A stretch of 64,000 nt of DNA from Micrococcales bacterium. Its GTDB lineage: Bacteria > Actinomycetota > Actinomycetes > Actinomycetales > Cellulomonadaceae. The stretch is from positions 102,167 through 166,166 of the forward strand of contig WQWY01000003.1 of the NCBI GenBank assembly GCA_009785115.1, read 5' to 3'. The notes under the pieces are model-generated. The model was given only the letters and a program-made list of their open reading frames with translations. It was not told the origin of the DNA and made no database searches. The stretch's first letter is position 1, and every line of letters starts with the position of its first letter. Of the stretch, positions 1-11,155 are shown in pieces. The translations under genes were made by a program, and so were the position numbers.

Positions 1-1
1 G

Positions 2-610
2 GAGGTGTACGACCACCCCTGGTCGTTCGACGCTCACACCACCGGGCCGACTGGCCCCGCCACCCGACCGACCCCCGTGGTCGACCGGGCCCCGCCGGGG
101 CGCTACCAGCGTGACCGCTCCCGCCCGCTCGACCCGGCGGCGCGCGCGGCGCACGAGATCTTGAACCTGCACGGGGTGGCCGACCCGACAGCACGCCGTC
201 GCCTGCTCGCCGAGTCCGAGGCCTACGACCAGATGATGACCGGGCAGCAGGCCGAGGGGTGGGGCATCGAGGTCGACCTGGGCCTGGACGGCATGGTCGA
301 GGTGCACCCCGAGCACCTGGAGGAGGTGCCGACCGTGCTGAAGGCAGCGCCGTGGGCGGCCGACGGCATCGTGGCCCTGCGGGTGCGCTGGCACCCGCAC
401 GACCCCGAGCAGGGGCACGCCGAGCGCCCCTCGGCCGAGCACCGCGTGGCCCGGGGTCGGGCGGTGCCGCTCGTCAACGCCATCGCCGTGGCGCTGTGGG
501 ACGCGTTCGACGGCGAGATCGCCGACGAGTCGGAGTTCCTCGTCCACCCCGAAGACCTGCGCGCCGACCCCCTGTCCGGCAGCATCCCGAGGTTGCGCAG
601 CTCCGAGTAG
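2..610 (+). CDS. Hypothetical protein, probably cut by the window edge
   Basis: I do not recognise this protein. The frame is open from the first base to a TAG at 608-610. A GTG at position 5 could be a start, but the codon before it is also open and there is no room to see a ribosome binding site, so the gene may well begin outside the window. The visible part is about 200 residues: a proline- and arginine-rich, low-complexity first 45 residues, then a mixed alpha/beta-looking acidic stretch with a WGIEVDLGLDG segment and a C-terminal part rich in Asp and Glu. There is no signal peptide or membrane segment. It reads in the same direction as the ABC exporter pair that starts 90 bases later, but nothing ties it to transport. 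Strong G/C third-position bias supports it being coding. Confidence 0.6.
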   Translation, partial: EVYDHPWSFDAHTTGPTGPATRPTPVVDRAPPGRYQRDRSRPLDPAARAAHEILNLHGVADPTARRRLLAESEAYDQMMTGQQAEGWGIEVDLGLDGMVEVHPEHLEEVPTVLKAAPWAADGIVALRVRWHPHDPEQGHAERPSAEHRVARGRAVPLVNAIAVALWDAFDGEIADESEFLVHPEDLRADPLSGSIPRLRSSE

Positions 611-700
611 GCCTCCGCTGAACAGCCCTTCGGTGAGGCACGATGGCCTGAGAACCGCCCGGACCAGCACCTCCCCCGCACAGCCACACGGAGGAAGACC

Positions 701-1648
701 ATGAGCACCCCAGTCGCGCACCCTGTCGAGATTCGTGACCTGCACAAGTCGTTCGGCACCACCAAGGCCCTGGACGGCCTCGACCTGACCGTGCGGGCCG
801 GCGAGGTGGCCGGGTTCCTGGGCCCCAACGGGTCGGGCAAGTCCACCGCCATCCGCGTGCTGCTCGGGCTGCTGCGCCCCACGTCGGGCCACGTCCGCGT
901 GCTCGGCGGCGACCCGTGGGCCGACGCCGTCGCGCTGCACCGCCGCCTGACCTACGTGCCCGGTGACGTCTCCTTGTGGTCCAACCTCACCGGCGGCGAG
1001 GCCATCGACCTCATGGCGCGTCTGCGCGGCGGCCTGGACCTGGCGCGCAAGGCCGAGCTGCTGGAGCGCTTCGAGCTCGACCCCACCAAGAAGGCCCGCA
1101 CCTACTCCAAGGGCAACCGGCAGAAGGTCGCCCTGGTCGCCGCGTTCGCCTCCGACGTGGAGCTGCTGGTGCTGGACGAGCCGACCTCAGGCCTGGACCC
1201 GCTCATGGAGGCGGTGTTCACCGAGTATCTGCGCGAGGTCAAGGCGCAGGGCCGCTCGGTGCTGCTGTCCAGCCACATCATGAGCGAGGTCGAGAAGGTG
1301 TGCGACACCGTGACGATCATCCGCCAGGGCAGGGCGGTGGAGTCAGGCACGCTGGACGACCTGCGCCACCTGACCCGCTCGGAGGTCACCGCCGTCGTCG
1401 AGGGCGACCTCGCGGCGGTCGCCGCGCTGCCCGGGGTGCACGACCTGGTGACGACCCCGGACGCCGCGGGCACGCGGGTGGCGTTCTCCGTCGACAACGA
1501 CAAGATGGGGCCCGTCCTGACCGCGATGGGGTCGCTGGGCGTCCACGCGTTCACGGCGACGCCCCCATCGTTGGAAGAGCTGTTCTTGCGGCACTACGGC
1601 GACGAGCTCGCCGCCGCGGGCGTGCCCGAGGGCGAGACCGCACGATGA
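701..1648 (+). CDS. ABC transporter ATP-binding protein (drug-export type)
   Basis: This is a 315-residue nucleotide-binding subunit that powers export by ATP hydrolysis on the inner face of the membrane. Walker A is GPNGSGKST at residues 41-49, the signature is a relaxed YSKGNRQK near 135-142, and Walker B is [13 protein letters not shown] at about 155-167, followed by the switch histidine in SSHIMSEVE. After residue 230 comes the C-terminal extension usual in ATPases of the DrrA/antibiotic-exporter group. The ATG at 701 follows GGAGGAAGACC, a strong ribosome binding site. The stop overlaps the start of the permease gene (ATGA, 1645-1648), so the two are co-translated. The substrate cannot be read from the sequence. 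The signature motif deviates from LSGGQ, as is common in this subgroup. Confidence 0.92.
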   Translation: MSTPVAHPVEIRDLHKSFGTTKALDGLDLTVRAGEVAGFLGPNGSGKSTAIRVLLGLLRPTSGHVRVLGGDPWADAVALHRRLTYVPGDVSLWSNLTGGEAIDLMARLRGGLDLARKAELLERFELDPTKKARTYSKGNRQKVALVAAFASDVELLVLDEPTSGLDPLMEAVFTEYLREVKAQGRSVLLSSHIMSEVEKVCDTVTIIRQGRAVESGTLDDLRHLTRSEVTAVVEGDLAAVAALPGVHDLVTTPDAAGTRVAFSVDNDKMGPVLTAMGSLGVHAFTATPPSLEELFLRHYGDELAAAGVPEGETAR

Positions 1649-3333
1649 GCACCACGGCACCCGCCCCGAGCACGCCGGCTCCCGCGCCAGCCCGCACGTC
1701 GCCCGCCGCGAGGCGCGGCAGCACCCTCACCGGCACCTGGTTGCTGCTGCGGTTCATGGCCCGGCGCGACCGGGTACGGCTGAGCGTGTGGGCGCTGTCG
1801 GTCGTGGCGCTGTGGCTGTACGTGGTCACGGCGTTCAGCGCGGTGTACTCGACCGCGGCCGACCGGCAGGCGCGCGCGGCGCTGATGAGCACACCCACGT
1901 CCATCATGGTCACCGGCCCGGGCTACGGCCTGGACGACTACACGCTCGGGGCGATGACCGCCAACGAGATGACGCTGTGGGTCATCGTGGCGCTGGCTGT
2001 GATGAGCATCATGCAGGTGGTGCGCCACACCCGCGCCGAGGAGGAGTCCAGCCGCTCCGAGCTGATCCGTGCGGCTGTCGTGGGGCGCCACGCCCCGGCG
2101 GTCGCGGCGATGCTGCTGGTGCTCGCGGCCAACGTCGTGATCGCGGCGCTGACCGTCGCGGTGTTCGCCGCTGGTGGGCTCGCTGTTCTCGACAGCGTCG
2201 TCCTCGCGGCGGGGGTCGGGCTGACCGCGATGGTCTTCGCCGCCGTGGCCGTCGTGACCTCCCAGGTCACCGCGCACCGGCGCGGGGCCTCGGGCATGGC
2301 GATCGGGGTGCTCGGGCTGGCCGCCGTGGTGCGTGGCGCCGGCGACATCCAGCACCTGCACGGCAGCGCGCTGTCGTGGTTCTCGCCCATCGCGTGGGCG
2401 CAGCAGACCCGTGCCTTTGTGGAGGTCCGCGCGTGGCCCCTGCTGCTGAGCGTCGTGCTGACCGTGCTCCTGCTGGTGGTTGCCGCGTTCTTGGCCTCGC
2501 ACCGCGACTTCGGCGCCGGGATGATCGCCGACCGCCGGGGCCGTGCCGACGCGCGCCCCACCCTGCGGTCACCGTTCGCCGTGGCCTGGCGCCAGCAGCG
2601 CACCGCGATCATGTGGTGGGCGCTGGGGACCGGGCTCATGTGGCTGGCCTCGGGCACCTACCTGCGAGACATCGGGACGATGATCGAGGACATGGCCGAG
2701 GGCAACCCCGCCGTGGCCGCGATCTTCGGCGGGGCCGACGGCGCGCAGACGATCGTCAACTCCTTCGTCTACATCATGCTGCTGTTCACCGCGCTCATCG
2801 CTGTCGGCTACGGCATCTCGTCCCTGCTGCGGGCCCGCACCGAGGAGACCCAGGGCCGCACCGAGTGGGTGCTCGCCACGCCGGTGTCCCGCCGGCGCTG
2901 GCTCGGCGCGCAGGTCGCGGTGGCCGGCATCGGCGCGATCGTCCTGGTGGCGGTCGGCACGCTAGGCATGGCGATCGGTGCGTACTCGGTCGGCGTCACC
3001 GACCCCGGCCTGGCCACCTATGCCGTCGCGGCCGCGGTCTACCTGCCGGCTGTCGGTCTCGTCCTCGCCCTCGCCACGGCGATCTACGCCTGGGCCCCCC
3101 GCCTGACGTCCCTGCCGTGGGCGTTCCTCGTCATCGCCTTCGTCGTAGGCCTCTTCGGCGAGGCCTTCCAGCTCCCCGACTGGATCAAGGGCATCTCCCC
3201 CCTCTGGTGGGTCCCCCAGATGCCTCTCGAAGCCTTCACCTGGCCCCCCGTCCTGGCCCTGACGGCCATCACCGCCGCCCTCTTCACCGCCGCCTTCACC
3301 GCCTTCCACCGCCGCGACGTCCCCACCGTCTGA
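1645..3333 (+). CDS. ABC exporter permease subunit
   Basis: This is a 562-residue polytopic membrane protein and the partner of the ATPase immediately upstream. The ATG at 1645 lies in the ATGA overlap with the upstream stop; the longer open frame that begins near 976 is only the shadow of the ATPase gene. After a proline/alanine-rich cytoplasmic tail of about 28 residues there are roughly twelve hydrophobic segments in two similar halves, the second beginning after the charged linker near residue 300 ([11 protein letters not shown]). The two-half layout matches the large permeases of actinobacterial tetronasin/antibiotic-type exporters. Multidrug or metabolite efflux is the likely role, inferred from family resemblance only. 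No regulator gene lies beside the pair. Confidence 0.88.
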   Translation: MSTTAPAPSTPAPAPARTSPAARRGSTLTGTWLLLRFMARRDRVRLSVWALSVVALWLYVVTAFSAVYSTAADRQARAALMSTPTSIMVTGPGYGLDDYTLGAMTANEMTLWVIVALAVMSIMQVVRHTRAEEESSRSELIRAAVVGRHAPAVAAMLLVLAANVVIAALTVAVFAAGGLAVLDSVVLAAGVGLTAMVFAAVAVVTSQVTAHRRGASGMAIGVLGLAAVVRGAGDIQHLHGSALSWFSPIAWAQQTRAFVEVRAWPLLLSVVLTVLLLVVAAFLASHRDFGAGMIADRRGRADARPTLRSPFAVAWRQQRTAIMWWALGTGLMWLASGTYLRDIGTMIEDMAEGNPAVAAIFGGADGAQTIVNSFVYIMLLFTALIAVGYGISSLLRARTEETQGRTEWVLATPVSRRRWLGAQVAVAGIGAIVLVAVGTLGMAIGAYSVGVTDPGLATYAVAAAVYLPAVGLVLALATAIYAWAPRLTSLPWAFLVIAFVVGLFGEAFQLPDWIKGISPLWWVPQMPLEAFTWPPVLALTAITAALFTAAFTAFHRRDVPTV

Positions 3334-3492
3334 CCACACCCCGACCCCCAGCCCACCGAGACGGTCAGGGTGTCGGTGCGACCTCCTCAACCTCCTACCC
3401 GGCACGGAACCGTCTCATCGGGCTTGGGGTCGGCTGTCGACTCTCCTGTCTCGTCTGAGCAGACGATCTCCCGGGTCATCCAGGAGAGCCAC

Positions 3493-3927
3493 TCAGGGCC
3501 GCACAGACCTGGGGTGATCGCTCCAGGGGTTGACGACGTCGACGCCCAGGTCAGCGAAGTCGGAGGTGTTCCGGGTGGCGACGGAAGCGCCGACGATCAT
3601 GGCGATGGCGGCGATCTGTCCGTCTTCGGCGGCGAGATCGTGGCCCGCGCGACGGGCCTCGGCGCGCAGTCGGGCGTGCGCTCGGGCAGCGTCTGCACCA
3701 TAGGTGAGGATGCGTGGTCGCAGGTCGGTCAGCATCTGCTCGATCCTCGTCTCGAGCGCCGACCTGCGGCGACCGTCGGGCAGCAGCTCGATGCCGTACC
3801 TCAGCTCGTGGACCGTGGTGACGGGCATGTGCGCATCGACCGCGTGGGCCGCTAGCCAGGACAGCACCGCCGGTTCCGGTTCTGGTCGCAGCGTCTCGGA
3901 CCAGACGTTGGTGTCGACGACGATCAC
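3493..3927 (-). CDS. PIN-domain toxin of VapC/FitB type
   Basis: The 144-residue protein has the layout of a PIN-domain ribonuclease that cuts RNA when not held by its antitoxin. The acidic residues expected to bind the metal are visible: Asp5 in MIVVDTNVW, Glu41 in VHELRYG, Asp102 in AAEDGQIA and Asp123 in NTSDFADLG. Length and the closing VVNPW motif match the FitB subgroup of VapC toxins. Its ATG overlaps the last 4 bases of the antitoxin gene (3924-3927), so translation is coupled. All catalytic positions look intact, so the toxin should be active. Target RNA is not predictable from this reading. Confidence 0.92.
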   Translation of the reverse strand: MIVVDTNVWSETLRPEPEPAVLSWLAAHAVDAHMPVTTVHELRYGIELLPDGRRRSALETRIEQMLTDLRPRILTYGADAARAHARLRAEARRAGHDLAAEDGQIAAIAMIVGASVATRNTSDFADLGVDVVNPWSDHPRSVRP

Positions 3928-4169
3928 AGCGGGTCGACCGGACGCGACGAAGCCCGGACAGGAGCCGGGATCTCGACGCCACCGTGCTCGTCACGGAACG
4001 TCTCGGCGTGATCGAGCCAAGACAGCACCGGGTCAGGCTGAGCGGCAGCGACCGCGTCGACCAAGATCTGCCGCGCCTCGGCCTCCATCGACCGGCGGTG
4101 CTGCGCGGCACGAACCCGCAGGGCCTCCTTGACCGACGCCGGCAGGTTGCGCACCAAGAGCTGAGTCAT
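3924..4169 (-). CDS. Antitoxin of FitA/VapB ribbon-helix-helix type
   Basis: The 81-residue protein starts with a ribbon-helix-helix fold pattern (MTQLLVRNLPASVKEALRVRA, then a helix ending RQILVDAV) that binds operator DNA as a dimer. Its acidic C-terminal half should wrap the active site of the PIN toxin encoded next. A GGAGG at 4176-4180 (minus strand) precedes the ATG by 6 bases. Two head-to-tail GATATCAAC repeats lie directly upstream and are the probable operator for autoregulation. First gene of a two-gene operon with the toxin. The assignment rests on the N-terminal NLP..VKEALR pattern and the partner gene. Confidence 0.9.
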   Translation of the reverse strand: MTQLLVRNLPASVKEALRVRAAQHRRSMEAEARQILVDAVAAAQPDPVLSWLDHAETFRDEHGGVEIPAPVRASSRPVDPL

Positions 4170-4180
4170 CTCACACCTCC

Positions 4181-4198
4181 GATATCAACGATATCAAC
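4181..4198 (-). promoter_or_regulatory. Tandem GATATCAAC operator candidate of the toxin-antitoxin operon
   Basis: Two perfect 9-bp direct repeats (4181-4189 and 4190-4198) abut each other just upstream of the antitoxin ribosome binding site. Each contains the palindrome GATATC. They sit where a -10 element or operator would be, so binding of the antitoxin-toxin complex here would shut off the operon. The repeat is seen directly; the operator role is inferred from other VapBC/FitAB operons. Confidence 0.5.
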
Positions 4199-4442
4199 CC
4201 CCGTGCTGCTATGTCTACCCCCGGCCGCCGAGGCAAGTGGCTCTCACCGGGCCGTCGGGGTCCGGCGCCTCGTCGGAGAAGACTCTGGAGCAGCGAGAGT
4301 CCGACTCGCGCCCACTGTTTCGCCAGGTGAGCACGATCAGCGCGCCCTGATCCATGAGAACGGTGCGTGCCCCATGCGTCTCACGTGGCGACGGCACGGT
4401 ATCCACAACCCCCTGCTGTCGCACGCGTGAGCCACTCGTAGA

Positions 4443-4679
4443 GTGGCAAGCGTGAGCGTGCGAGACCTTCGGAACCATGGCGGCGACGTCTTGGCTCGCG
4501 TGCAGCGGGGCGAGTCGCTGACCGTGACCTCGTCTGGTCCGCCTGTCGCCCTGCTCGTGTCGCTGCCCGCACCGCCGCCCACGACAGACGAGCTGGTGGC
4601 CCGGTGGCGGAACCTGCCGCCGATGAACCTGGACAGCCTGCGCGCCGACCTCGATGCTGCCCTGGACCCAGGCCTGTGA
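4443..4679 (+). CDS. Phd/YefM-type antitoxin
   Basis: The 78-residue protein matches the short VapB antitoxins of the Phd/YefM fold: VRDLRNHGGDVLARVQRGESLTVT followed by PVALLVSLP, then a C-terminal toxin-binding tail with the usual ARWRNLPPMNLDSLRADLDAALD. The start is the GTG at 4443, although the GTG three codons later is equally possible. In intact loci of this family the next gene is a PIN toxin whose start overlaps the antitoxin stop. Here that toxin is only a stub, so this antitoxin is an orphan. It may still work as an anti-addiction or regulatory protein. Confidence 0.85.
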   Translation: MASVSVRDLRNHGGDVLARVQRGESLTVTSSGPPVALLVSLPAPPPTTDELVARWRNLPPMNLDSLRADLDAALDPGL

Positions 4680-4771
4680 CGCGCGAGCCCCGTGGGCTGC
4701 TCGACACCTTCAACCCCGACGACTTCGCCCACATCACCCGCCTCGACCTCCGCACCCCTCAGCGTCTCTAG
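4676..4771 (+). pseudogene. Internally deleted PIN (VapC) toxin remnant
   Basis: A GTG at 4676 overlaps the antitoxin stop by 4 bases, exactly where the toxin should begin, but the frame closes with TAG at 4769-4771 after 31 codons. The first half, VTREPRGLLDT, is a normal VapC start up to the first catalytic Asp. The text then jumps to FNPDDFAHITRLDLRT, which looks like the C-terminal NPDDF element of the same family. About 100 residues with the remaining catalytic acids are missing, so an in-frame internal deletion has disarmed the toxin while leaving the antitoxin intact. A coincidental small ORF is possible but unlikely, because both ends match the family and the overlap is right. Confidence 0.65.
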
Positions 4772-4812
4772 GCTCGGCGCAAGAGAGCGAGATGTTGTGG
4801 CGGCCGCCAGGG

Positions 4813-5361
4813 TCACCCGTCGTGGTGGAAACCAAGAGATTCCAGCGACATTCCGTGCCCGGTCCCTGCCGCCTCTCCGTCGACGGTGATGGTGATCTCT
4901 TCCAGCTCGAAGTAGGTCAGCAGAGTATTGACCAGAGACCCGACCCTCAGCCACTCTCCCCTTGTTCCAACACCGTGGAGGGCTTCTCCGTAGACGGAGT
5001 TCATGTCCACCTCGGCGCTACCCTCGGCGACGATGGCGAAGCTCTTCAGCGCGCACCCCTCGGGAAGGGCACCTTCAGCTACCAGCATCGAGACGATGTG
5101 CTCCGGCGTACCGTCTGTCGTGACGACCTTGGTGACGAAACCGTCCGCGTTTCCGTTGGGCAGATAGAGGGCCACCGACTGGTTCATGGTCGCGCTGGGG
5201 TCACCGTCGTCCTTGCCGCCGGGACTGCTGGTGCTGTGACCGCTGCTGGTGTTGCTGCTGCTGTCTCCTGAGTCGCTGGAGCAGGCCGCCGTAGAGAACG
5301 CCAGCACCAGCGCGGCAGTGATCGCGAAGGTTTTCCTCACGGGTACGACCTTTCTGTTCAT
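4813..5361 (-). CDS. GerMN-domain lipoprotein
   Basis: The 182-residue protein has a lipoprotein signal: a positively charged start, a hydrophobic stretch TFAITAALVLAFSTAAC and a modification cysteine at residue 27, followed by a serine/aspartate-rich linker to about residue 58. The rest matches a single GerMN domain, with the ALYLPN..ADGFVTKVV opening and the GSLVNTLLTYFELEEITITVDG core near the end. It should be anchored outside the membrane. GerMN domains occur in GerM and in LpqB-type lipoproteins, but this is a stand-alone domain with no partner gene nearby, so the role is unknown. ATG at 5361 is followed by a second possible start, a GTG seven codons in (VRKTFAIT). Confidence 0.8.
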   Translation of the reverse strand: MNRKVVPVRKTFAITAALVLAFSTAACSSDSGDSSSNTSSGHSTSSPGGKDDGDPSATMNQSVALYLPNGNADGFVTKVVTTDGTPEHIVSMLVAEGALPEGCALKSFAIVAEGSAEVDMNSVYGEALHGVGTRGEWLRVGSLVNTLLTYFELEEITITVDGEAAGTGHGMSLESLGFHHDG

Positions 5362-5424
5362 CGCTTGCTGAGCCCGGACCTCGCGGCCTGTCGACCCGCC
5401 CGCCTCCGGCCGCAGGTCCTATCC

Positions 5425-5466
5425 CTGATACCGGCACAGCCAGACCTGATGCCGGCACAGCCAGAC
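5425..5466. repeat. Tandem 21-bp repeat (two copies)
   Basis: A 21-bp unit occurs twice with a single difference (5425-5445 and 5446-5466), sharing the core CCGGCACAGCCAGAC. It lies in the 292-bp gap (5362-5653) between the GerMN lipoprotein gene and the ABC exporter gene. I see no open reading frame that uses it and no further structure in the gap. It could be an operator for the lipoprotein gene, which starts 64 bases away, or a neutral duplication. Confidence 0.55.
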
Positions 5467-5653
5467 ATGTGCTCGTGCGGTCTCCGTCGACCGCGGGTGC
5501 GTGCGCCACAGCAGAGCCCCCTGGACTGCGCCTTGCTCCGACGTTCGAGCCAAGGGTACGCCTCCGTTACCGGGGATGTGCGGACTCTTCGCACATGACC
5601 TGTCGTGGCCCCAGGCCTGTCTCGATGCGCGCACCCGACGGCTCCGAACGCGG

Positions 5654-7522
5654 TCAGGTGTTGGCGAACTGGGTGGTGTAGAGGGTGGTGTAGAGGCCTC
5701 CGGCGGCGAGGAGCTGGTCGTGGGTGCCTCGTTCGGCGACGCGGCCGGCGTCGATCACGACGATGAGGTCGGCGTGGCGGACTGTCGAGAGGCGGTGGGC
5801 GATCACCAGGGCGGTGCGGTCGGTGAGGGCCTCGTCCAGGGCCGCTTGGAGGGCGGCCTCGGACTCGGAGTCCAGGTGGGCGGTGGCCTCGTCCAGGACG
5901 ACCAGGGCGGGGGACTTCAGCAGCAGGCGGGCGATGGCGAGGCGCTGGCGCTCTCCCCCGGACATCCGGTAGCCGCGCTCACCGACCACCGTGTCCAGGC
6001 CCTGCGGCATGGCTTCGACCAGATCAGCCAGGCGGGCCGCACGCAGCGACGCCCACAGCTCGTCGTCAGAAGCCTCCGGGCGGGCGAAGCGGAGGTTGCC
6101 GGCGATCGAGTCATGGAACAGGTGGGCCTCCTGGCTGACCACCCCGACCACCTCGCGCAGCGACTCCTGGGTGACGTCGCGCAGGTCTGCCCCGGCGATG
6201 CGGACCACGCCGGAGGTCGGGTCGTACATCCTGGTGACCAGCTGAGAGATCGTCGTCTTCCCGGCCCCCGAAGGCCCGACGAGCGCGACCATGGCGCCCG
6301 CCGGGACGGTGAACGACACGTCGGCCAGGGTGTCACCGGACACGTCCGGCACGACGCTCGCCACCTGCTCCAGCGAGGCCAGCGACACCTCTTCAGCCGT
6401 CGGGTAGCGGAACCTGACGCCGGCCAGCTCCAGCGAGGGGCCGTGCTGGGCGACCTCGTCGCGCAGGTCGCGGGCGTCGGGGGCGTCGGTGACGGACGGC
6501 TCCAGATCGAGCACCTCGAGCACCCGCTCGAAGCTGACCAGCGCCGTCATCACGTCGACCTGGACGTTGGACAGCGCGGTGAGCGGCCCGTACAGGCGCT
6601 GCAGGTAGGCGGTGAGGGCGACGACCACGCCGATCGTGAGCTGCCCGCTCACCGCCTGAAGACCACCGGCCCCGTAGACGATCGCCACCGCCAGGGCGGC
6701 GACCGTGGTCAGCCCGACCCGGAACCACGTCGCGTACAGGGCACGCTTCACCCCGATGCGGGCGACCTGGTCGGCCTGCTCGCCGTACGACGCGGACTCC
6801 CGCTCCGGGTTCCCGAACACCTTGACCAGGTGGGCCCCGGCGACGGAGAAGCGCTCGGTCATCGTCTGCGCGGCCACGGCGTTGAGGTCGTAGGACTCCC
6901 TCGTGATCGTCGACATCTTCTGCCCGAACCAGCGCGCGGGCAGCACGAACACCGGGACGATCACCAGCGAGAGCAGGGTGAGCTGCCACGACATGGACGC
7001 CATCGCACCGAGCACGAACGCGACGGTGAGCACGTTGGAGACCACGTTCTGCAACGTCGAGGTGAAGGCCTGCTGGGCACCGAGCACGTCGCCGTTGAGG
7101 CGCTGGACGAGCGCTCCGGTCTTGGCCCGGGCGAAGAACGCCAGCGGCATGCGCTGCACGTGGTCGAACACCTGGATGCGCAGGTCACGGATCAGGGCCT
7201 CGCCGATGCGGGCCGACAGCCACCGGTCGAGCACCGACAGCCCCGCCCCGACCAGCGCGAGCGCGGCGGCACCGGACGCGGCGAGCACGACGACACGGGC
7301 GTCGGACTTGGCGATGCCGTCGTCGATGAGGACGCGGAACAGCAGCGGGGTGAGCGCACCGAGCCCCGCCTCGATCGCGATGAGCACGAGGAACCAGGTC
7401 AGGCCGACGCGGTAGGGGCGGGCGAAACCGAGGATGCGACGCAGGGTCTCGCGCCCCAGCCGGTGGCGGGTGACCTCCCGGTCTCGGGTGAAGCCCGTCA
7501 TCACCGGGCGCATGTGGGACAC
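5654..7522 (-). CDS. ABC exporter, fused membrane and ATPase domains
   Basis: This 622-residue half-transporter works as a dimer. Residues about 30-330 form a six-helix type I exporter membrane domain, beginning LGFARPYRVGLTWFLVL. The ATPase domain follows from about 370. Walker A is GPSGAGKT near 417, a Q-loop occurs in VVSQEAHLFHDS, the signature is MSGGERQR near 520, Walker B is LVVLDEATAHLDSE, and the switch histidine is in VIAHRLSTV. All catalytic motifs are intact. The family (MsbA/LmrA-like) exports lipids, drugs or peptides; the substrate is unknown. It is divergent from the Mrp operon and followed at 292 bp by the GerMN lipoprotein gene. A short insertion (EEVSLASLEQVASVVPDVSG) sits at the front of the ATPase domain. 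Confidence 0.92.
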   Translation of the reverse strand: MSHMRPVMTGFTRDREVTRHRLGRETLRRILGFARPYRVGLTWFLVLIAIEAGLGALTPLLFRVLIDDGIAKSDARVVVLAASGAAALALVGAGLSVLDRWLSARIGEALIRDLRIQVFDHVQRMPLAFFARAKTGALVQRLNGDVLGAQQAFTSTLQNVVSNVLTVAFVLGAMASMSWQLTLLSLVIVPVFVLPARWFGQKMSTITRESYDLNAVAAQTMTERFSVAGAHLVKVFGNPERESASYGEQADQVARIGVKRALYATWFRVGLTTVAALAVAIVYGAGGLQAVSGQLTIGVVVALTAYLQRLYGPLTALSNVQVDVMTALVSFERVLEVLDLEPSVTDAPDARDLRDEVAQHGPSLELAGVRFRYPTAEEVSLASLEQVASVVPDVSGDTLADVSFTVPAGAMVALVGPSGAGKTTISQLVTRMYDPTSGVVRIAGADLRDVTQESLREVVGVVSQEAHLFHDSIAGNLRFARPEASDDELWASLRAARLADLVEAMPQGLDTVVGERGYRMSGGERQRLAIARLLLKSPALVVLDEATAHLDSESEAALQAALDEALTDRTALVIAHRLSTVRHADLIVVIDAGRVAERGTHDQLLAAGGLYTTLYTTQFANT

Positions 7523-7573
7523 GCCTCAGTGTGCCGGAGGATCGTCCACAGACGCACAGGTGACCGTCGCTCA

Positions 7574-7600
7574 GCGAAAAAGCCTTGGTAGTCTTTTCGC
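7574..7600. promoter_or_regulatory. Inverted repeat GCGAAAA/TTTTCGC in front of the Mrp operon
   Basis: In the 163-bp divergent gap between the ABC exporter and mrpA, GCGAAAA (7574-7580) is repeated inverted as TTTTCGC (7594-7600) with 13 bases between the arms. The gap is one of the few A/T-containing stretches here and must hold promoters for both directions. The repeat may be an operator; no known regulator consensus is recognised. Confidence 0.35.
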
Positions 7601-7685
7601 GCCCGATCCAGTCCGGCCCGCCTGACGGCCGTGGTTAGGAGCAGCACCCCGACCGAGACCCCGACCCCGAAACGGAGCCGGACCG

Positions 7686-10669
<2,984 letters not shown>

Positions 10670-10673
<4 letters not shown>

Positions 10674-11155
10674 TGGACACGACCCCGAACCTGACCCTCG
10701 TCGTCGTGATCGCGGTGCTCACGGCCGGCGGGGTGTATCTGCTGCTCGAGCGCAGCCTGTCGCGCATCGTGCTCGGGATCATCCTGCTCGGCAACGCCGT
10801 GAACCTCATGATCCTCGTGGCGGGCGGGGCGGCGGGGAGCCCGCCGATCGTCGGGCTGTCCGACAGGCCGATGTCAGACCCCCTCGCCCAGGCGATGATC
10901 CTCACGGCGATCGTCATCACCCTCGGGCTGACGGCCTTCCTGCTGGCGATGAGCTACCGCTCGTGGCAGCTGAACCGTCACGACGAGGTCCAGGACGACG
11001 TGGAGGACCGCCGCATCGCCCGGCTGGCCGCCCAGGACCACCCGTCGGTCAGCGGTGCTGACACCGACGAGAACATGGACCTGGACTCCGAGGCCGCCGA
11101 GACCCACGACGAGACCGACGAGGGCACCGAGGGCCGCAAGGAGGTGCGCCCGTGA
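10670..11155 (+). CDS. mrpC: Mrp antiporter subunit C
   Basis: The 161-residue protein has three membrane helices in the first 105 residues and the NuoK-like motif LLGNAVNLMILVAGG, with SDPLAQAMILTAIVI in the third helix. This is the MrpC core that seals the antiporter next to subunit D. The last 50 residues form a very acidic cytoplasmic tail (many Glu, Asp and Thr), longer than in most MrpC proteins. Two consecutive ATG codons (10670 and 10673) overlap the mrpA stop, so the exact start may be either one. The stop overlaps mrpD by 4 bases. Confidence 0.94.

Noticed and set aside
5501..7591. 696-codon plus-strand frame over the ABC exporter
   Set aside because: Antisense shadow; the minus strand has all ABC motifs in frame.
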